DNA from: Flavobacterium wongokense
Lineage (GTDB): Bacteria; Bacteroidota; Bacteroidia; Flavobacteriales; Flavobacteriaceae
Reading direction: 5' to 3'
Length of the DNA stretch: 64,000 nt
Assembly (NCBI RefSeq): GCF_021608265.1
Contig: NZ_JAKIHP010000001.1
Location: 868,001-932,000, forward strand
Within the stretch, counting starts at the first letter, position 1, and each line of letters opens with the position of its first letter. The position numbers and the translations under genes are program-made. The notes beneath the pieces were generated by a model. It did no database searches. It saw nothing but the letters and a program-made list of their open reading frames with translations, and was not told the origin of the DNA. Below, piece after piece: positions 8,584-17,104 of this stretch.

Positions 8584-10797
8584 ATGAAAAAAACAATGCT
8601 CGTTCTGATTGGTCTCTTTTTCCTTCAGGCTATTGTTGCACAAGAAACCCAAAAGAAAGAAAGACCAAAAATTGGTTTGGTTCTTAGTGGTGGTGGTGCG
8701 AAAGGATTTGCACACATTGGAGTCTTAAAAGTCTTGGAACAGGCCGGAGTAAAAATTGATTACATTGCCGGAACCAGCATGGGAGCAGTTGTGGGCGGTT
8801 TGTATGCTTCGGGTTATAGCGCCACACAAATTGATTCCATTTTTTACAATACCGATTTTGACGAACTGCTGCAGGATTACATTCCGCGTTCTTCCAAAAG
8901 TTTTTACGAAAAGCGGAACGACCAGATGTATGCCATTACGCTGCCGTTCAACAAGTTCAAATTCGGGATTCCGATTGCCTATTCCAAAGGGATGTATAAT
9001 TACAGCCTGTTGTCAAAACTGACGCACAAAGTGCGCTTTGTGGATGATTTCAATAAACTCCCAATTCCTTTTGTATGCATAGCCACCGATATTGAAAAAG
9101 GCGAAGAGGTAATTTTGAACAAAGGTTACCTGGCGCAGGCAATGCTGGCAAGTTCGGCTTTTCCTTCGTTGTTTTCCCCGGTTGAAATTGATGGAAAATT
9201 ATTGATTGACGGTGGTGTTGTAAACAATTATCCCGTCGAGGAAATCCGGAAAATGGGTGCCGATATTGTAATTGGTGTTGATGTGCAGGATGATTTAAAA
9301 GACCGCAATTCCCTCAAGGATGCAACCCGGATTTTGGTTCAGATTACCAATCTGGATATGATCAAATCGATGAAGGAAAAACAGAAACTTACCGATATCT
9401 ACATCAAACCTAATGTTTCTGATTATGGTGTGATTTCATTTGATGCCGGAAGGGAAATTGTCAAAAAAGGCGAAGAATCTTCATTTGTAGTATATGAGCA
9501 GATCAAAAAACTGGCAGACACGACCGGGAACTACAAAATCAATAATTTAAAAGTTACTTCGGATTCGTTAAGGATAAAAAACATCTCGATAAACAAATTA
9601 GACAATTATACCAGGGCTTATGTTTTAGGTAAACTCAATTTCAAAAACGGAAAAACCATCTGCTACAAAGACCTGCAGACAGGAATCAACAACATCAACG
9701 CCACGCAAAACTTCAGCAGGATCAGTTACACCATTGAAGGTAAGGAAGGTGAAGACGAACTGAAATTATCCCTTACGGAAAATCCAACCACAACCTTTTT
9801 GAAATTTGGGCTTCATTATGATGGCTTGTACAAAAGCGCCGTTTTGGCCAACATTACCCAGAAAAAATCCCTCTTTAAAAACGACGTGCTTTCCTTTGAC
9901 CTTGGGCTTGGCGATAACATTCGCTACAATCTGGATTATTATATCGATAACGGTTTTTACTGGAGCTTTGGGCTGAAGTCACGCTACAATACCTTCAACA
10001 AAAATGTCACTACCGATTTTAGGGACGGTGCATTATTACAGCAGTTAGGGCTCAACAGCATCAATATTGATTTTCAGGATTTGACCAATCAGGCGTATAT
10101 GCAGACGGTTTTCATACAGAAATTCCTAATTGGAGCCGGACTGGAACACAAATTCCTAAAAATAAAATCCGAGAACCTAATCGGGACAAATCCAACATTT
10201 GAGAACAGCAGCTACCTGAGTGTTTTTGGGTATGCCACTTACGATTCCTTTGACAACAGGCTCTTTCCTAAAAGAGGCTGGATGTTTAATGGCGACATAC
10301 AGTCGTATCTACATTCCTCTGATTATACCAGGGAATTCAGCCGTTATTCGATTGCCAAAGGACAGATTGGAATTGCACGGACCATTTATAAAAAACTGAC
10401 CCTCAAAGTGGAGTCGGAAGGCGGATTTACCATTGGTAAGGACAGTGTACACTTTTTTGATTTTGTTTTGGGAGGTTCCGGATTCAATACCATCAACAAC
10501 TTCAAGCATTTTTATGGCTATGATTTTTTAAGCATTGCTGCCGATAGCTATATCAAGTCGTGTTTTACCCTGGATTATGAGATTTACAAAAAAAACCACA
10601 TCAATTTTGCGGCAAATTATGCCAACGCCGAAGACGGTTTGTTTGAAAACGGGAATTGGCTTTCCAAACCAACTTATAATGGCTACGCAATTGGATATGC
10701 CTTGGAGTCGATACTTGGACCTGTTGAAATAAAATATTCCTGGTCTCCTGAGTTGCGAAAGGGTTATGCTTATTTTAGCGTTGGATTCTCATTTTAA
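8584..10797 (+). CDS. Patatin-like phospholipase fused to an Omp85-type barrel
   Basis: A signal peptide (residues 1-19) is followed by a patatin domain: oxyanion motif GGGAKG (36-41), nucleophile GTSMG with S65, and DGG with D209. A POTRA-like segment (about 310-400) and a C-terminal beta-barrel region (about 400-737) follow, ending in ...FSVGFSF with the terminal Phe typical of Bam-inserted barrels. The architecture is that of PlpD-like type Vd autotransporters, in which a lipase is tethered to its own 16-strand barrel. The catalytic residues look intact. The true substrate is unknown. It is 737 residues long and has no lipobox. Confidence 0.93.
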   Translation: MKKTMLVLIGLFFLQAIVAQETQKKERPKIGLVLSGGGAKGFAHIGVLKVLEQAGVKIDYIAGTSMGAVVGGLYASGYSATQIDSIFYNTDFDELLQDYIPRSSKSFYEKRNDQMYAITLPFNKFKFGIPIAYSKGMYNYSLLSKLTHKVRFVDDFNKLPIPFVCIATDIEKGEEVILNKGYLAQAMLASSAFPSLFSPVEIDGKLLIDGGVVNNYPVEEIRKMGADIVIGVDVQDDLKDRNSLKDATRILVQITNLDMIKSMKEKQKLTDIYIKPNVSDYGVISFDAGREIVKKGEESSFVVYEQIKKLADTTGNYKINNLKVTSDSLRIKNISINKLDNYTRAYVLGKLNFKNGKTICYKDLQTGINNINATQNFSRISYTIEGKEGEDELKLSLTENPTTTFLKFGLHYDGLYKSAVLANITQKKSLFKNDVLSFDLGLGDNIRYNLDYYIDNGFYWSFGLKSRYNTFNKNVTTDFRDGALLQQLGLNSINIDFQDLTNQAYMQTVFIQKFLIGAGLEHKFLKIKSENLIGTNPTFENSSYLSVFGYATYDSFDNRLFPKRGWMFNGDIQSYLHSSDYTREFSRYSIAKGQIGIARTIYKKLTLKVESEGGFTIGKDSVHFFDFVLGGSGFNTINNFKHFYGYDFLSIAADSYIKSCFTLDYEIYKKNHINFAANYANAEDGLFENGNWLSKPTYNGYAIGYALESILGPVEIKYSWSPELRKGYAYFSVGFSF

Positions 10798-10838
10798 TCC
10801 AAACGGATTTACTTTTTATCAGTATTAAAATAAAAAAC

Positions 10839-10846
10839 TATATTTG
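10839..10846 (+). promoter_or_regulatory. -7 box for the amino-acid permease gene
   Basis: TATATTTG matches TAnnTTTG, 33 bases upstream of the permease ATG. No TTG is visible at the expected spacing. Confidence 0.55.
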
Positions 10847-10879
10847 AAGCTAATAAACTATTAACTAAAAAACCACTAT

Positions 10880-12358
10880 ATGTCTATTTGGAAAAGAAAA
10901 CCCATGGCGCTTTTGCTTGAAGAAGCGTCAGAATCTGAAAAAGGATTAAAACGAACCTTGACTGCCTGGTCATTGGTTGCCTTAGGAATTGGAGCAATCA
11001 TTGGTGCCGGGCTTTTTGTTAGGACCGCTACGGCAGCAGCTCAGAATGCCGGGCCATCAGTTACAATCGGATTCATTGTAGCCGCTATTGGTTGTGCTTT
11101 AGCAGGATTGTGTTATGCCGAATTGTCTTCTTCCATTCCAATTTCCGGAAGTGCCTATACCTACACTTATGCAACCATGGGTGAATTATTGGCGTGGATC
11201 ATTGGTTGGGATTTGATTTTGGAATATGCTGTTGGAGCCGCGACTGTAGGGATTGCGTGGAGTGAATACCTCAATAACCTGCTGGTCAATGTGCTCCATG
11301 TGAGCCCAATTCCGTATGAATGGTCACATTCCCCTTTCCAGAGTTCAGCAGATGGCGTTAGTGGAATAATGAATATCCCTGCTTTTGTTATTGTAGGATT
11401 GATTAGTCTGCTTTTAATTAAAGGGACGCAGGAATCTGCATTTGTAAACGGAATTATCGTAATTACAAAGGTTTCCATTGTAGTTTTGATTATTGTTTTC
11501 GGATGGCATTTTATAGACTCAGCAAATCATACACCTTATATTCCGCCTACTTCAACTTATGTAGATGAAGCCGGCGTGGGTCATAACTTTGGAGGAATCA
11601 TGGGTATACTTGGCGCTGCGGGAACCGTTTTCTTCGCCTTCATCGGATTTGATGCGGTAAGTACCGCTGCCCAGGAAACCATAAATCCTAAGCGTAATAT
11701 GCCTATCGGAATCTTAGGTTCATTGGCAGTCTGCACCATTTTATATATTCTTTTTGCGCACGTTTTGACCGGTCTTGAAGATGTAGAGTTTTTCAGAAAC
11801 GGTGGAAAAGAAGCTTCGGTTTCTAATGCCATTATCTCAGCAATGCCAGGTTATAACTGGTTAGCCCAGTTTGTAACTGTAGCTATCCTATTCGGATTCA
11901 CGTCGGTTATTCTTGTTATGTTATTGGGACAATCAAGGGTTTTCTATTCCATGGGGAAAGACGGTTTATTGCCAAGAGCATTTAGCGACATCCATCCAAA
12001 ATTCAAAACTCCTTATAAAGCCAACTTAGTGATATTGGTAATTGTTGGTCTTTTTGCAGCATTCATTCCGGGTGACATTGTGGGTGACATGACGAGTATC
12101 GGAACATTGTTTGCGTTTATTTTAGTTTGTATTTCGGTTATTGTTTTGAGAAAAACACATCCTGAGATGAAACGCGAATTTAAAACACCGTTTGTGCCAT
12201 TTGTGCCAATCCTTGGTATTATTGTATGCCTTGCGATGATTTATGGTTTAGGTTGGACCAACTGGTTGAGGCTTATTGGCTGGTTGGCTATTGGTTTTAT
12301 TGTATACTTTGGATACAGTAGGAAAAATAGCCGCCTTAATAACGGCGATAAAGAATAA
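10880..12358 (+). CDS. APC-family amino-acid permease
   Basis: This 492-residue integral membrane protein has about 12 hydrophobic segments. The first carries the APC signature GIGAIIGAGLFV (about residues 36-47) used for substrate binding. A Glu-rich cytoplasmic N-terminus (MALLLEEASESEKGLKR) resembles the cationic amino-acid transporter (CAT) subgroup. It precedes homogentisate and 4-hydroxyphenylpyruvate dioxygenases, but a terminator separates them, so a role in tyrosine or phenylalanine uptake is only suggested by position. Confidence 0.9.
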   Translation: MSIWKRKPMALLLEEASESEKGLKRTLTAWSLVALGIGAIIGAGLFVRTATAAAQNAGPSVTIGFIVAAIGCALAGLCYAELSSSIPISGSAYTYTYATMGELLAWIIGWDLILEYAVGAATVGIAWSEYLNNLLVNVLHVSPIPYEWSHSPFQSSADGVSGIMNIPAFVIVGLISLLLIKGTQESAFVNGIIVITKVSIVVLIIVFGWHFIDSANHTPYIPPTSTYVDEAGVGHNFGGIMGILGAAGTVFFAFIGFDAVSTAAQETINPKRNMPIGILGSLAVCTILYILFAHVLTGLEDVEFFRNGGKEASVSNAIISAMPGYNWLAQFVTVAILFGFTSVILVMLLGQSRVFYSMGKDGLLPRAFSDIHPKFKTPYKANLVILVIVGLFAAFIPGDIVGDMTSIGTLFAFILVCISVIVLRKTHPEMKREFKTPFVPFVPILGIIVCLAMIYGLGWTNWLRLIGWLAIGFIVYFGYSRKNSRLNNGDKE

Positions 12359-12371
12359 CAGCAAATAGAAT

Positions 12372-12405
12372 AGCAAAGGCATCGAGTTTTCGGTGCCTTT
12401 TGCTT
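12372..12405 (+). terminator. Terminator after the permease gene
   Basis: Stem AAAGGCA / TGCCTTT (extended by AGC / GCT with one bulged T) around the loop TCGAGTTTTCGG, followed by TTTT. Confidence 0.75.
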
Positions 12406-12575
12406 TTATAAATATTTCACAATTAAGAAGCCCTAAATTTAAATTTTTCCGATATTTGTTAGATGAAAAAATGGGATAATCTATTGGCACATTTAAAATT
12501 CCTGATTAAAAGAAATCCGGAATGATTTACGGCACCCAATCGTAAATGAATGTCTAATATTTAAATATTTAAGTA

Positions 12576-13733
12576 ATGCCACTATATCATAAACTTGGCG
12601 ATTTTCCACAAAAAAGACACACGCAGTTTGAAAAACCAAATGGCGGTTTGTATTACGAACAGCTTTTTGGAACTGAAGGATTCCACGGGCATTCTTCGCT
12701 GTTGTACCATGTCCACAGGCCAACACAGGTCAAGGAAATTGCAAAATCCTATTCGGTTGAGCCAAAAATTGCCATAGGCAAAAACATCAAATCATTGCTT
12801 TTGAAAGGTTTTGAATTAAAGCCCGAAGATGATTTTTTAGATAGCCGAAAAGCAATGCTTGTCAACCGTGATTGTATCATCGGGCTTGCTGCTCCAAGAA
12901 AATCTTTGACCAGCTATTTCTACAAAAATGCCGACGCCGATGAAATGCTTTTCATCCACAAAGGAAAGGGAAAACTCCGCACCATGATGGGAAATATCCC
13001 TTTTGAATACGGAGATTACCTGATCATTCCACGCGGAATGATTTACCAAATCGAATTTGAAAGCTCGGACAACCGTTTGTTCTATGTAGAGTCTTATACG
13101 CCTTTTTATACACCAAAACGATACAAAAATTCATCGGGCCAACATTTGGAACACGCGCCATTTTGCGAGCGTGATTTTAAATTGCCAAATGAACTGGAAA
13201 CCTATGACGAAAAAGGTGATTTCACCATCAAAATCAAAAAGGAAGGCATGATGCACGAAGTGGTTTATGCTACGCATCCTTTTGATGTTGTAGGCTGGGA
13301 TGGTTATAATTTCCCATACGGTTTCAGCATCCATAATTTTGAACCGATTACAGGTCGTGTGCATCAACCGCCACCAGTGCATCAAACATTTGAGACTGCG
13401 ACTTTCGTCGTTTGCTCGTTTGTCCCAAGATTGTACGATTACCATCCAAAAGCGATTCCTGCACCATACAACCACAGTAACATTGACAGCGATGAAGTGT
13501 TGTATTATGTTGATGGTGATTTCATGTCGAGAAATAATATTGAGGTTGGGCATATCACGCTGCATCCAAAAGGGATTCCACACGGTCCAGCGCCAGGTGC
13601 AATGGAGCGCAGTATTGGCCACAAAGACACTCAGGAATTGGCCGTTATGGTCGATACCTTCCGTCCGTTGATGGTAACAGAAGAAGCGATGGGATTGGAC
13701 GACGGGCAGTATTACAAATCGTGGGTAGAATAA
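12576..13733 (+). CDS. hmgA: Homogentisate 1,2-dioxygenase
   Basis: Opens the homogentisate ring to maleylacetoacetate in tyrosine and phenylalanine breakdown. The protein is 385 residues, shorter than the roughly 440 of the animal and Pseudomonas forms, as is typical of the Bacteroidota lineage. The cupin-type core is recognisable: VHQPPPVHQTFETATF, then NHSNIDSDEV and LHPKGIPHGP, which should supply the His/Glu iron ligands. The next gene is hpd, the preceding step of the same pathway. A structured repeat element lies between them, starting 4 bases after the stop. Confidence 0.95.
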   Translation: MPLYHKLGDFPQKRHTQFEKPNGGLYYEQLFGTEGFHGHSSLLYHVHRPTQVKEIAKSYSVEPKIAIGKNIKSLLLKGFELKPEDDFLDSRKAMLVNRDCIIGLAAPRKSLTSYFYKNADADEMLFIHKGKGKLRTMMGNIPFEYGDYLIIPRGMIYQIEFESSDNRLFYVESYTPFYTPKRYKNSSGQHLEHAPFCERDFKLPNELETYDEKGDFTIKIKKEGMMHEVVYATHPFDVVGWDGYNFPYGFSIHNFEPITGRVHQPPPVHQTFETATFVVCSFVPRLYDYHPKAIPAPYNHSNIDSDEVLYYVDGDFMSRNNIEVGHITLHPKGIPHGPAPGAMERSIGHKDTQELAVMVDTFRPLMVTEEAMGLDDGQYYKSWVE

Positions 13734-13736
13734 TTA

Positions 13737-13789
13737 GGAGCTAATCCGGCTGTCCGCGCTACATGGTAGCTTGCTCCCATCCGGGCTAA
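13737..13789 (+). repeat. Dispersed structured repeat, copy 1 (short form)
   Basis: The element begins AGGAGCTAATCCGGCTGTCC and ends CCCATCCGGGCTA. The AGC / GCT ends pair, then CCGG (13747) pairs with CCGG near the other end. The centre is a 5-bp hairpin GCTAC-ATG-GTAGC. It starts 4 bases after the hmgA stop codon, in the same orientation as that gene. See copies at 21779, 39786 and 50656. Confidence 0.8.
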
Positions 13790-13829
13790 AAAACAACATT
13801 AAACTCAACTTTATCTAAAAATCAGCATT

Positions 13830-14993
13830 ATGTCAAAAGAAATAAAATCCGTTGAATACGGACTTGAAAAAATATTCGAAGGCGCACAGGATTTCCTGCC
13901 GCTTTTGGGAACAGATTACGTAGAATTTTATGTGGGGAACGCCAAACAGGCAGCCCACTTTTACAAAACAGCTTTCGGGTTTCAATCGTATGCCTATTCA
14001 GGTCTAGAAACCGGAAACAGGGAAAGCGCTTCTTATGTGTTGAAGCAGGACAAAATCCGTTTGGTTTTAACTACAGCGTTGAACAGTAATTCCCCTATTG
14101 GTGAACACGTAAAAAAACACGGAGATGGTGTTAAGGTTATTGCGCTTTGGGTAGAAGATGCCCGTTCGGCATTTGAAGAAACCACCAAGCGTGGTGCAAA
14201 ACCTTATTTTGAACCCGTTGTTGAAAAAGATGAAAATGGTGAGGTTGTACGTGCGGGAATCTATGGTGCGTATGGGGAAACCGTATTCATTTTTGTGGAA
14301 CGTAAAAATTATAAAGGAGCCTTCCTGCCAGGATACAAGGAATGGAAATCGGATTACAATCCGGAACCGGTTGGATTGAAATTTATAGACCATATGGTTG
14401 GAAATACTGGCTGGAACAGAATGAATGAAGCGGTAAAATGGTTTGAGGATGTGATGGGATTTGTGAATTTCCTTTCGTTTGACGACAAACAGATTACCAC
14501 AGAGTATTCTGCTTTGATGTCTAAAGTTATGTCTAACGGAAACGGAAGAATCAAATTCCCAATCAATGAGCCTGCAAACGGTAAAAAACGTTCCCAGATT
14601 GAAGAATATTTAGATTTTTATGAGGATGAAGGAGTACAACACATTGCTGTAGCTACCGATGATATCCTAAAAACGGTAGCCGATATGCGTTCGCGTGGGA
14701 TTGAGTTCCTGAGCACGCCTCCACAAGCGTATTACGACGCGATTCCGGAACGATTAAAGGATCATATGGACAAGTTTAAGGAAGACATCAATGAGCTTCA
14801 GAAACTGGGTATTATGATTGATGCTGATGAGGAAGGTTATTTACTGCAAATCTTCACCAAGCCTATTGAAGACCGACCAACCTTATTCTTTGAGGTAATC
14901 CAGAGAATGGGTGCCAGAGGATTTGGTGCAGGTAACTTTAAAGCGTTGTTCGAATCTATCGAAAGAGAGCAGATGCTGAGAGGAACATTGTAA
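13830..14993 (+). CDS. hpd: 4-hydroxyphenylpyruvate dioxygenase
   Basis: Converts 4-hydroxyphenylpyruvate to homogentisate, the substrate of the neighbouring hmgA product. The 387-residue protein has two vicinal-oxygen-chelate halves (about 25-165 and 180-360). The expected Fe(II) triad is visible: H188 in IDHMVGN, H271 in GVQHIAVATDD and E355 in LFFEVIQRMG. It lies 96 bp after hmgA and is followed by a strong terminator. Confidence 0.97.
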   Translation: MSKEIKSVEYGLEKIFEGAQDFLPLLGTDYVEFYVGNAKQAAHFYKTAFGFQSYAYSGLETGNRESASYVLKQDKIRLVLTTALNSNSPIGEHVKKHGDGVKVIALWVEDARSAFEETTKRGAKPYFEPVVEKDENGEVVRAGIYGAYGETVFIFVERKNYKGAFLPGYKEWKSDYNPEPVGLKFIDHMVGNTGWNRMNEAVKWFEDVMGFVNFLSFDDKQITTEYSALMSKVMSNGNGRIKFPINEPANGKKRSQIEEYLDFYEDEGVQHIAVATDDILKTVADMRSRGIEFLSTPPQAYYDAIPERLKDHMDKFKEDINELQKLGIMIDADEEGYLLQIFTKPIEDRPTLFFEVIQRMGARGFGAGNFKALFESIEREQMLRGTL

Positions 14994-15020
14994 GACTTTT
15001 TCAAGGCTTTTAAGCATAAA

Positions 15021-15052
15021 AAAAGAGTCCCGAAATTTCGGGACTCTTTTTT
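15021..15052. terminator. Bidirectional terminator between hpd and the DUF5689 gene
   Basis: A perfect 15+15 base palindrome (AAAAGAGTCCCGAAA and its complement) with A- and T-runs at the ends serves the two convergent genes. Confidence 0.9.
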
Positions 15053-15073
15053 ATTTAAACTGTATTTAAAATA

Positions 15074-16453
15074 CTAGTTGATAACAATATCGTCAATCTG
15101 AACTGTTGTTGTAATTGTTTCTGATCCGATGTATTCAAAAACAAAATACCCATTGCCTGTTAAAGTTCCAGGAATAGTAAAAGTTCCAGGTGAAGTAAAG
15201 CTGTTCTCTGAAGCTCCAACTGCAGGATAAGTAATATTGAAGCTTGATGTAATATCTACCAAATTACTCAAGTTAATCGGTGAACCTAATGTATAATTAG
15301 CAGCTGTTATGTAATAAACCTTTAACGCTTCTGCACCCGAATTAAACCTGATTTCCTTTTTAAATGTAAATGTATTAGCAGCGGTAAAATCAACCGGTAC
15401 AAGGAATAATGTTTTTGCAGGAACTCCTGGATTACCGGAACCGTTGAAAGAAGTCATCTCGATATATTTATTCCCACTGAAGGTTTTAAGCTGCCATAAT
15501 CTGCTGCCGATTACCGGATCGTTCACATATTTAGGGAAATTGGTTTGGTTGGTTGTCAGATACGAAGTAAATGGCTCGTTCAATGATCCGCCAAATACCA
15601 TTGCAGTTCCACCTACAGCCGGAGTTGAGTCAAAACGCGAAGCGTTTAACATAATATCATGCTCATAGCGAACCAGGAATTGGAAAGTAGACTGGTACTT
15701 TGTCAAAACACCTCTGATGGTTCCACTTTCTGAAGGAACAATTTTACCCGTGAAAGGCGCAAAGCTGCTGAAACGGATAATCTGTTCTGCACCACCCGTT
15801 GATGAAGCCAATAAATGGTTTGTAGCACCACCACCAGAATCAACATCGTAGTACGTTCTTCCAACAGATGAATCTGAAAATTCAACTCCAGTCAAATCAA
15901 TTAAGGTATTCTGATTAACGTCTGCATAAGCTTGCGATAAAGTCATTGACCTAACCAATTTGCTTTCAGGTTCAATAGTAGCTGAAGGGAATAAATGGTC
16001 TTTCCAATCGAATTCAGAGATTCTTCCGATGGAACCTTCAAACAAAGCGCCTATCATCAAAGAACCATATACTTTAGCCGAATATAAACCATTCAATCTG
16101 ATGTAAACTTTTCTTCCAGGCGTGAATCCTTTTCCGAATAATGTTGTTGCATTAACAGGAACGCTGAATCCAATTGGCGCAGAACCATCAGTTGGGATGG
16201 TCTGGAAAGAAATCGATTTATAGAAAGTACCTTGTGAATCACTTGAAGTTACATATCCAACAATGATATCCTCTGTAGAAGTCAAAACCGGAGTAGTTCC
16301 GTGAGGAACATCGGCAACCTCTTTATTAGGAGTCAACTCATAAGTCGTCAAAGTATCTTCAGGAACCTGGTAATTGTCGTCAGATGCACAACCTGAGAAA
16401 AGCCCAATTGCCAGTGTTAGTAATAATGCTGATTTAAAAATTAATTTTTTCAT
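15074..16453 (-). CDS. DUF5689-type surface lipoprotein
   Basis: The 459-residue protein has a lipoprotein signal peptide ending ...GLFSGC with lipidated C22, followed by ASDDN, which fits the acidic lipoprotein export signal of flavobacteria, so a surface location is likely. Residues about 60-280 carry the DUF5689 pattern (GYVTSSDSQGTFYKS and GRKVYIRLNGLYSAKVYG), whose spacing of strands and glycines looks OB-fold-like to me. Residues about 285-459 form a beta-sandwich similar to choice-of-anchor modules (EIRFNSGAEALKVYYIT). It is the last gene of a three-gene unit with the anchor-J lipoprotein and the TonB receptor. Confidence 0.85.
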   Translation of the reverse strand: MKKLIFKSALLLTLAIGLFSGCASDDNYQVPEDTLTTYELTPNKEVADVPHGTTPVLTSTEDIIVGYVTSSDSQGTFYKSISFQTIPTDGSAPIGFSVPVNATTLFGKGFTPGRKVYIRLNGLYSAKVYGSLMIGALFEGSIGRISEFDWKDHLFPSATIEPESKLVRSMTLSQAYADVNQNTLIDLTGVEFSDSSVGRTYYDVDSGGGATNHLLASSTGGAEQIIRFSSFAPFTGKIVPSESGTIRGVLTKYQSTFQFLVRYEHDIMLNASRFDSTPAVGGTAMVFGGSLNEPFTSYLTTNQTNFPKYVNDPVIGSRLWQLKTFSGNKYIEMTSFNGSGNPGVPAKTLFLVPVDFTAANTFTFKKEIRFNSGAEALKVYYITAANYTLGSPINLSNLVDITSSFNITYPAVGASENSFTSPGTFTIPGTLTGNGYFVFEYIGSETITTTVQIDDIVIN

Positions 16454-16461
16454 ATTTTATT

Positions 16462-17094
16462 TTATGATTTATTTTTTGCAAAAAATCTAATATTGTCCAA
16501 TTCGTAAGTCCCGTCAATTGGTGAATTTGTTACTCCTGCTCCTTTGTATTTGAATGCAAAGTGAAGCGTTCCATCATAACCTGACAAGTCGATAATTCCT
16601 GAACTGAAGAAGTCGAAATTGGTTGCTGAATTCAATGGTGGCTGTTTGAAAGTTACAGGTTCCCAGTGAGCAGCCAAAACGTCTGTTCCGTTGAAGTCTG
16701 TAGACACCAATAACTGAAGTGAGTTTGCAGCTGAACCAACATAAGCCTGAGCCACATCGAAAGCTAAAATCTCATTAGTATACAGGTCCATGTTGATTGC
16801 CGGTGAAATCAACCATGCAATATTTGATGGGTCACCAGAATTGTAAGGGTTCATTTCAACATATTTGTCATCATAATAAATTCCCTCTGCCCATTTTACG
16901 TCTCCAGCTTCTGCGAAGTTGGTCCATCCTTCAAGGACAAGTTCATCACCATCATGTGTGTTGCCCAAAAAGTCGGCATACACAATTGCTTTGGATGCAT
17001 CCGGAAGTTGGATGTCATCTTCAGGAGAACATCCTGTAAATGCTAATGAAACCAATAGTCCCATTACCAAAAATTTGATTGTTGTTGTTTTCAT
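16462..17094 (-). CDS. Choice-of-anchor J domain lipoprotein
   Basis: The protein is 210 residues with lipidated C22 in LAFTGC followed by SPEDD, again an acidic export-type signal. The body is a single beta-sandwich of the choice-of-anchor J type (AWLISPAINMDLYTNE, LQLLVSTDFNG, LHFAFKYKGAG, YELDNIRFF). I placed the start at the ATG at 17094, not the upstream one at 17118, because this gives a clean lipoprotein signal and avoids overlap with the receptor gene. It lies 10 bp downstream of the receptor and 8 bp upstream of the DUF5689 gene, so it belongs to the same operon. Confidence 0.85.
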   Translation of the reverse strand: MKTTTIKFLVMGLLVSLAFTGCSPEDDIQLPDASKAIVYADFLGNTHDGDELVLEGWTNFAEAGDVKWAEGIYYDDKYVEMNPYNSGDPSNIAWLISPAINMDLYTNEILAFDVAQAYVGSAANSLQLLVSTDFNGTDVLAAHWEPVTFKQPPLNSATNFDFFSSGIIDLSGYDGTLHFAFKYKGAGVTNSPIDGTYELDNIRFFAKNKS

Positions 17095-17104
17095 AGCTAT
17101 TTTT

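Noticed and set aside
13131..13622. 163-codon minus-strand frame opposite hmgA
   Set aside because: The plus-strand enzyme is unmistakable and the opposite frame has no recognisable features.
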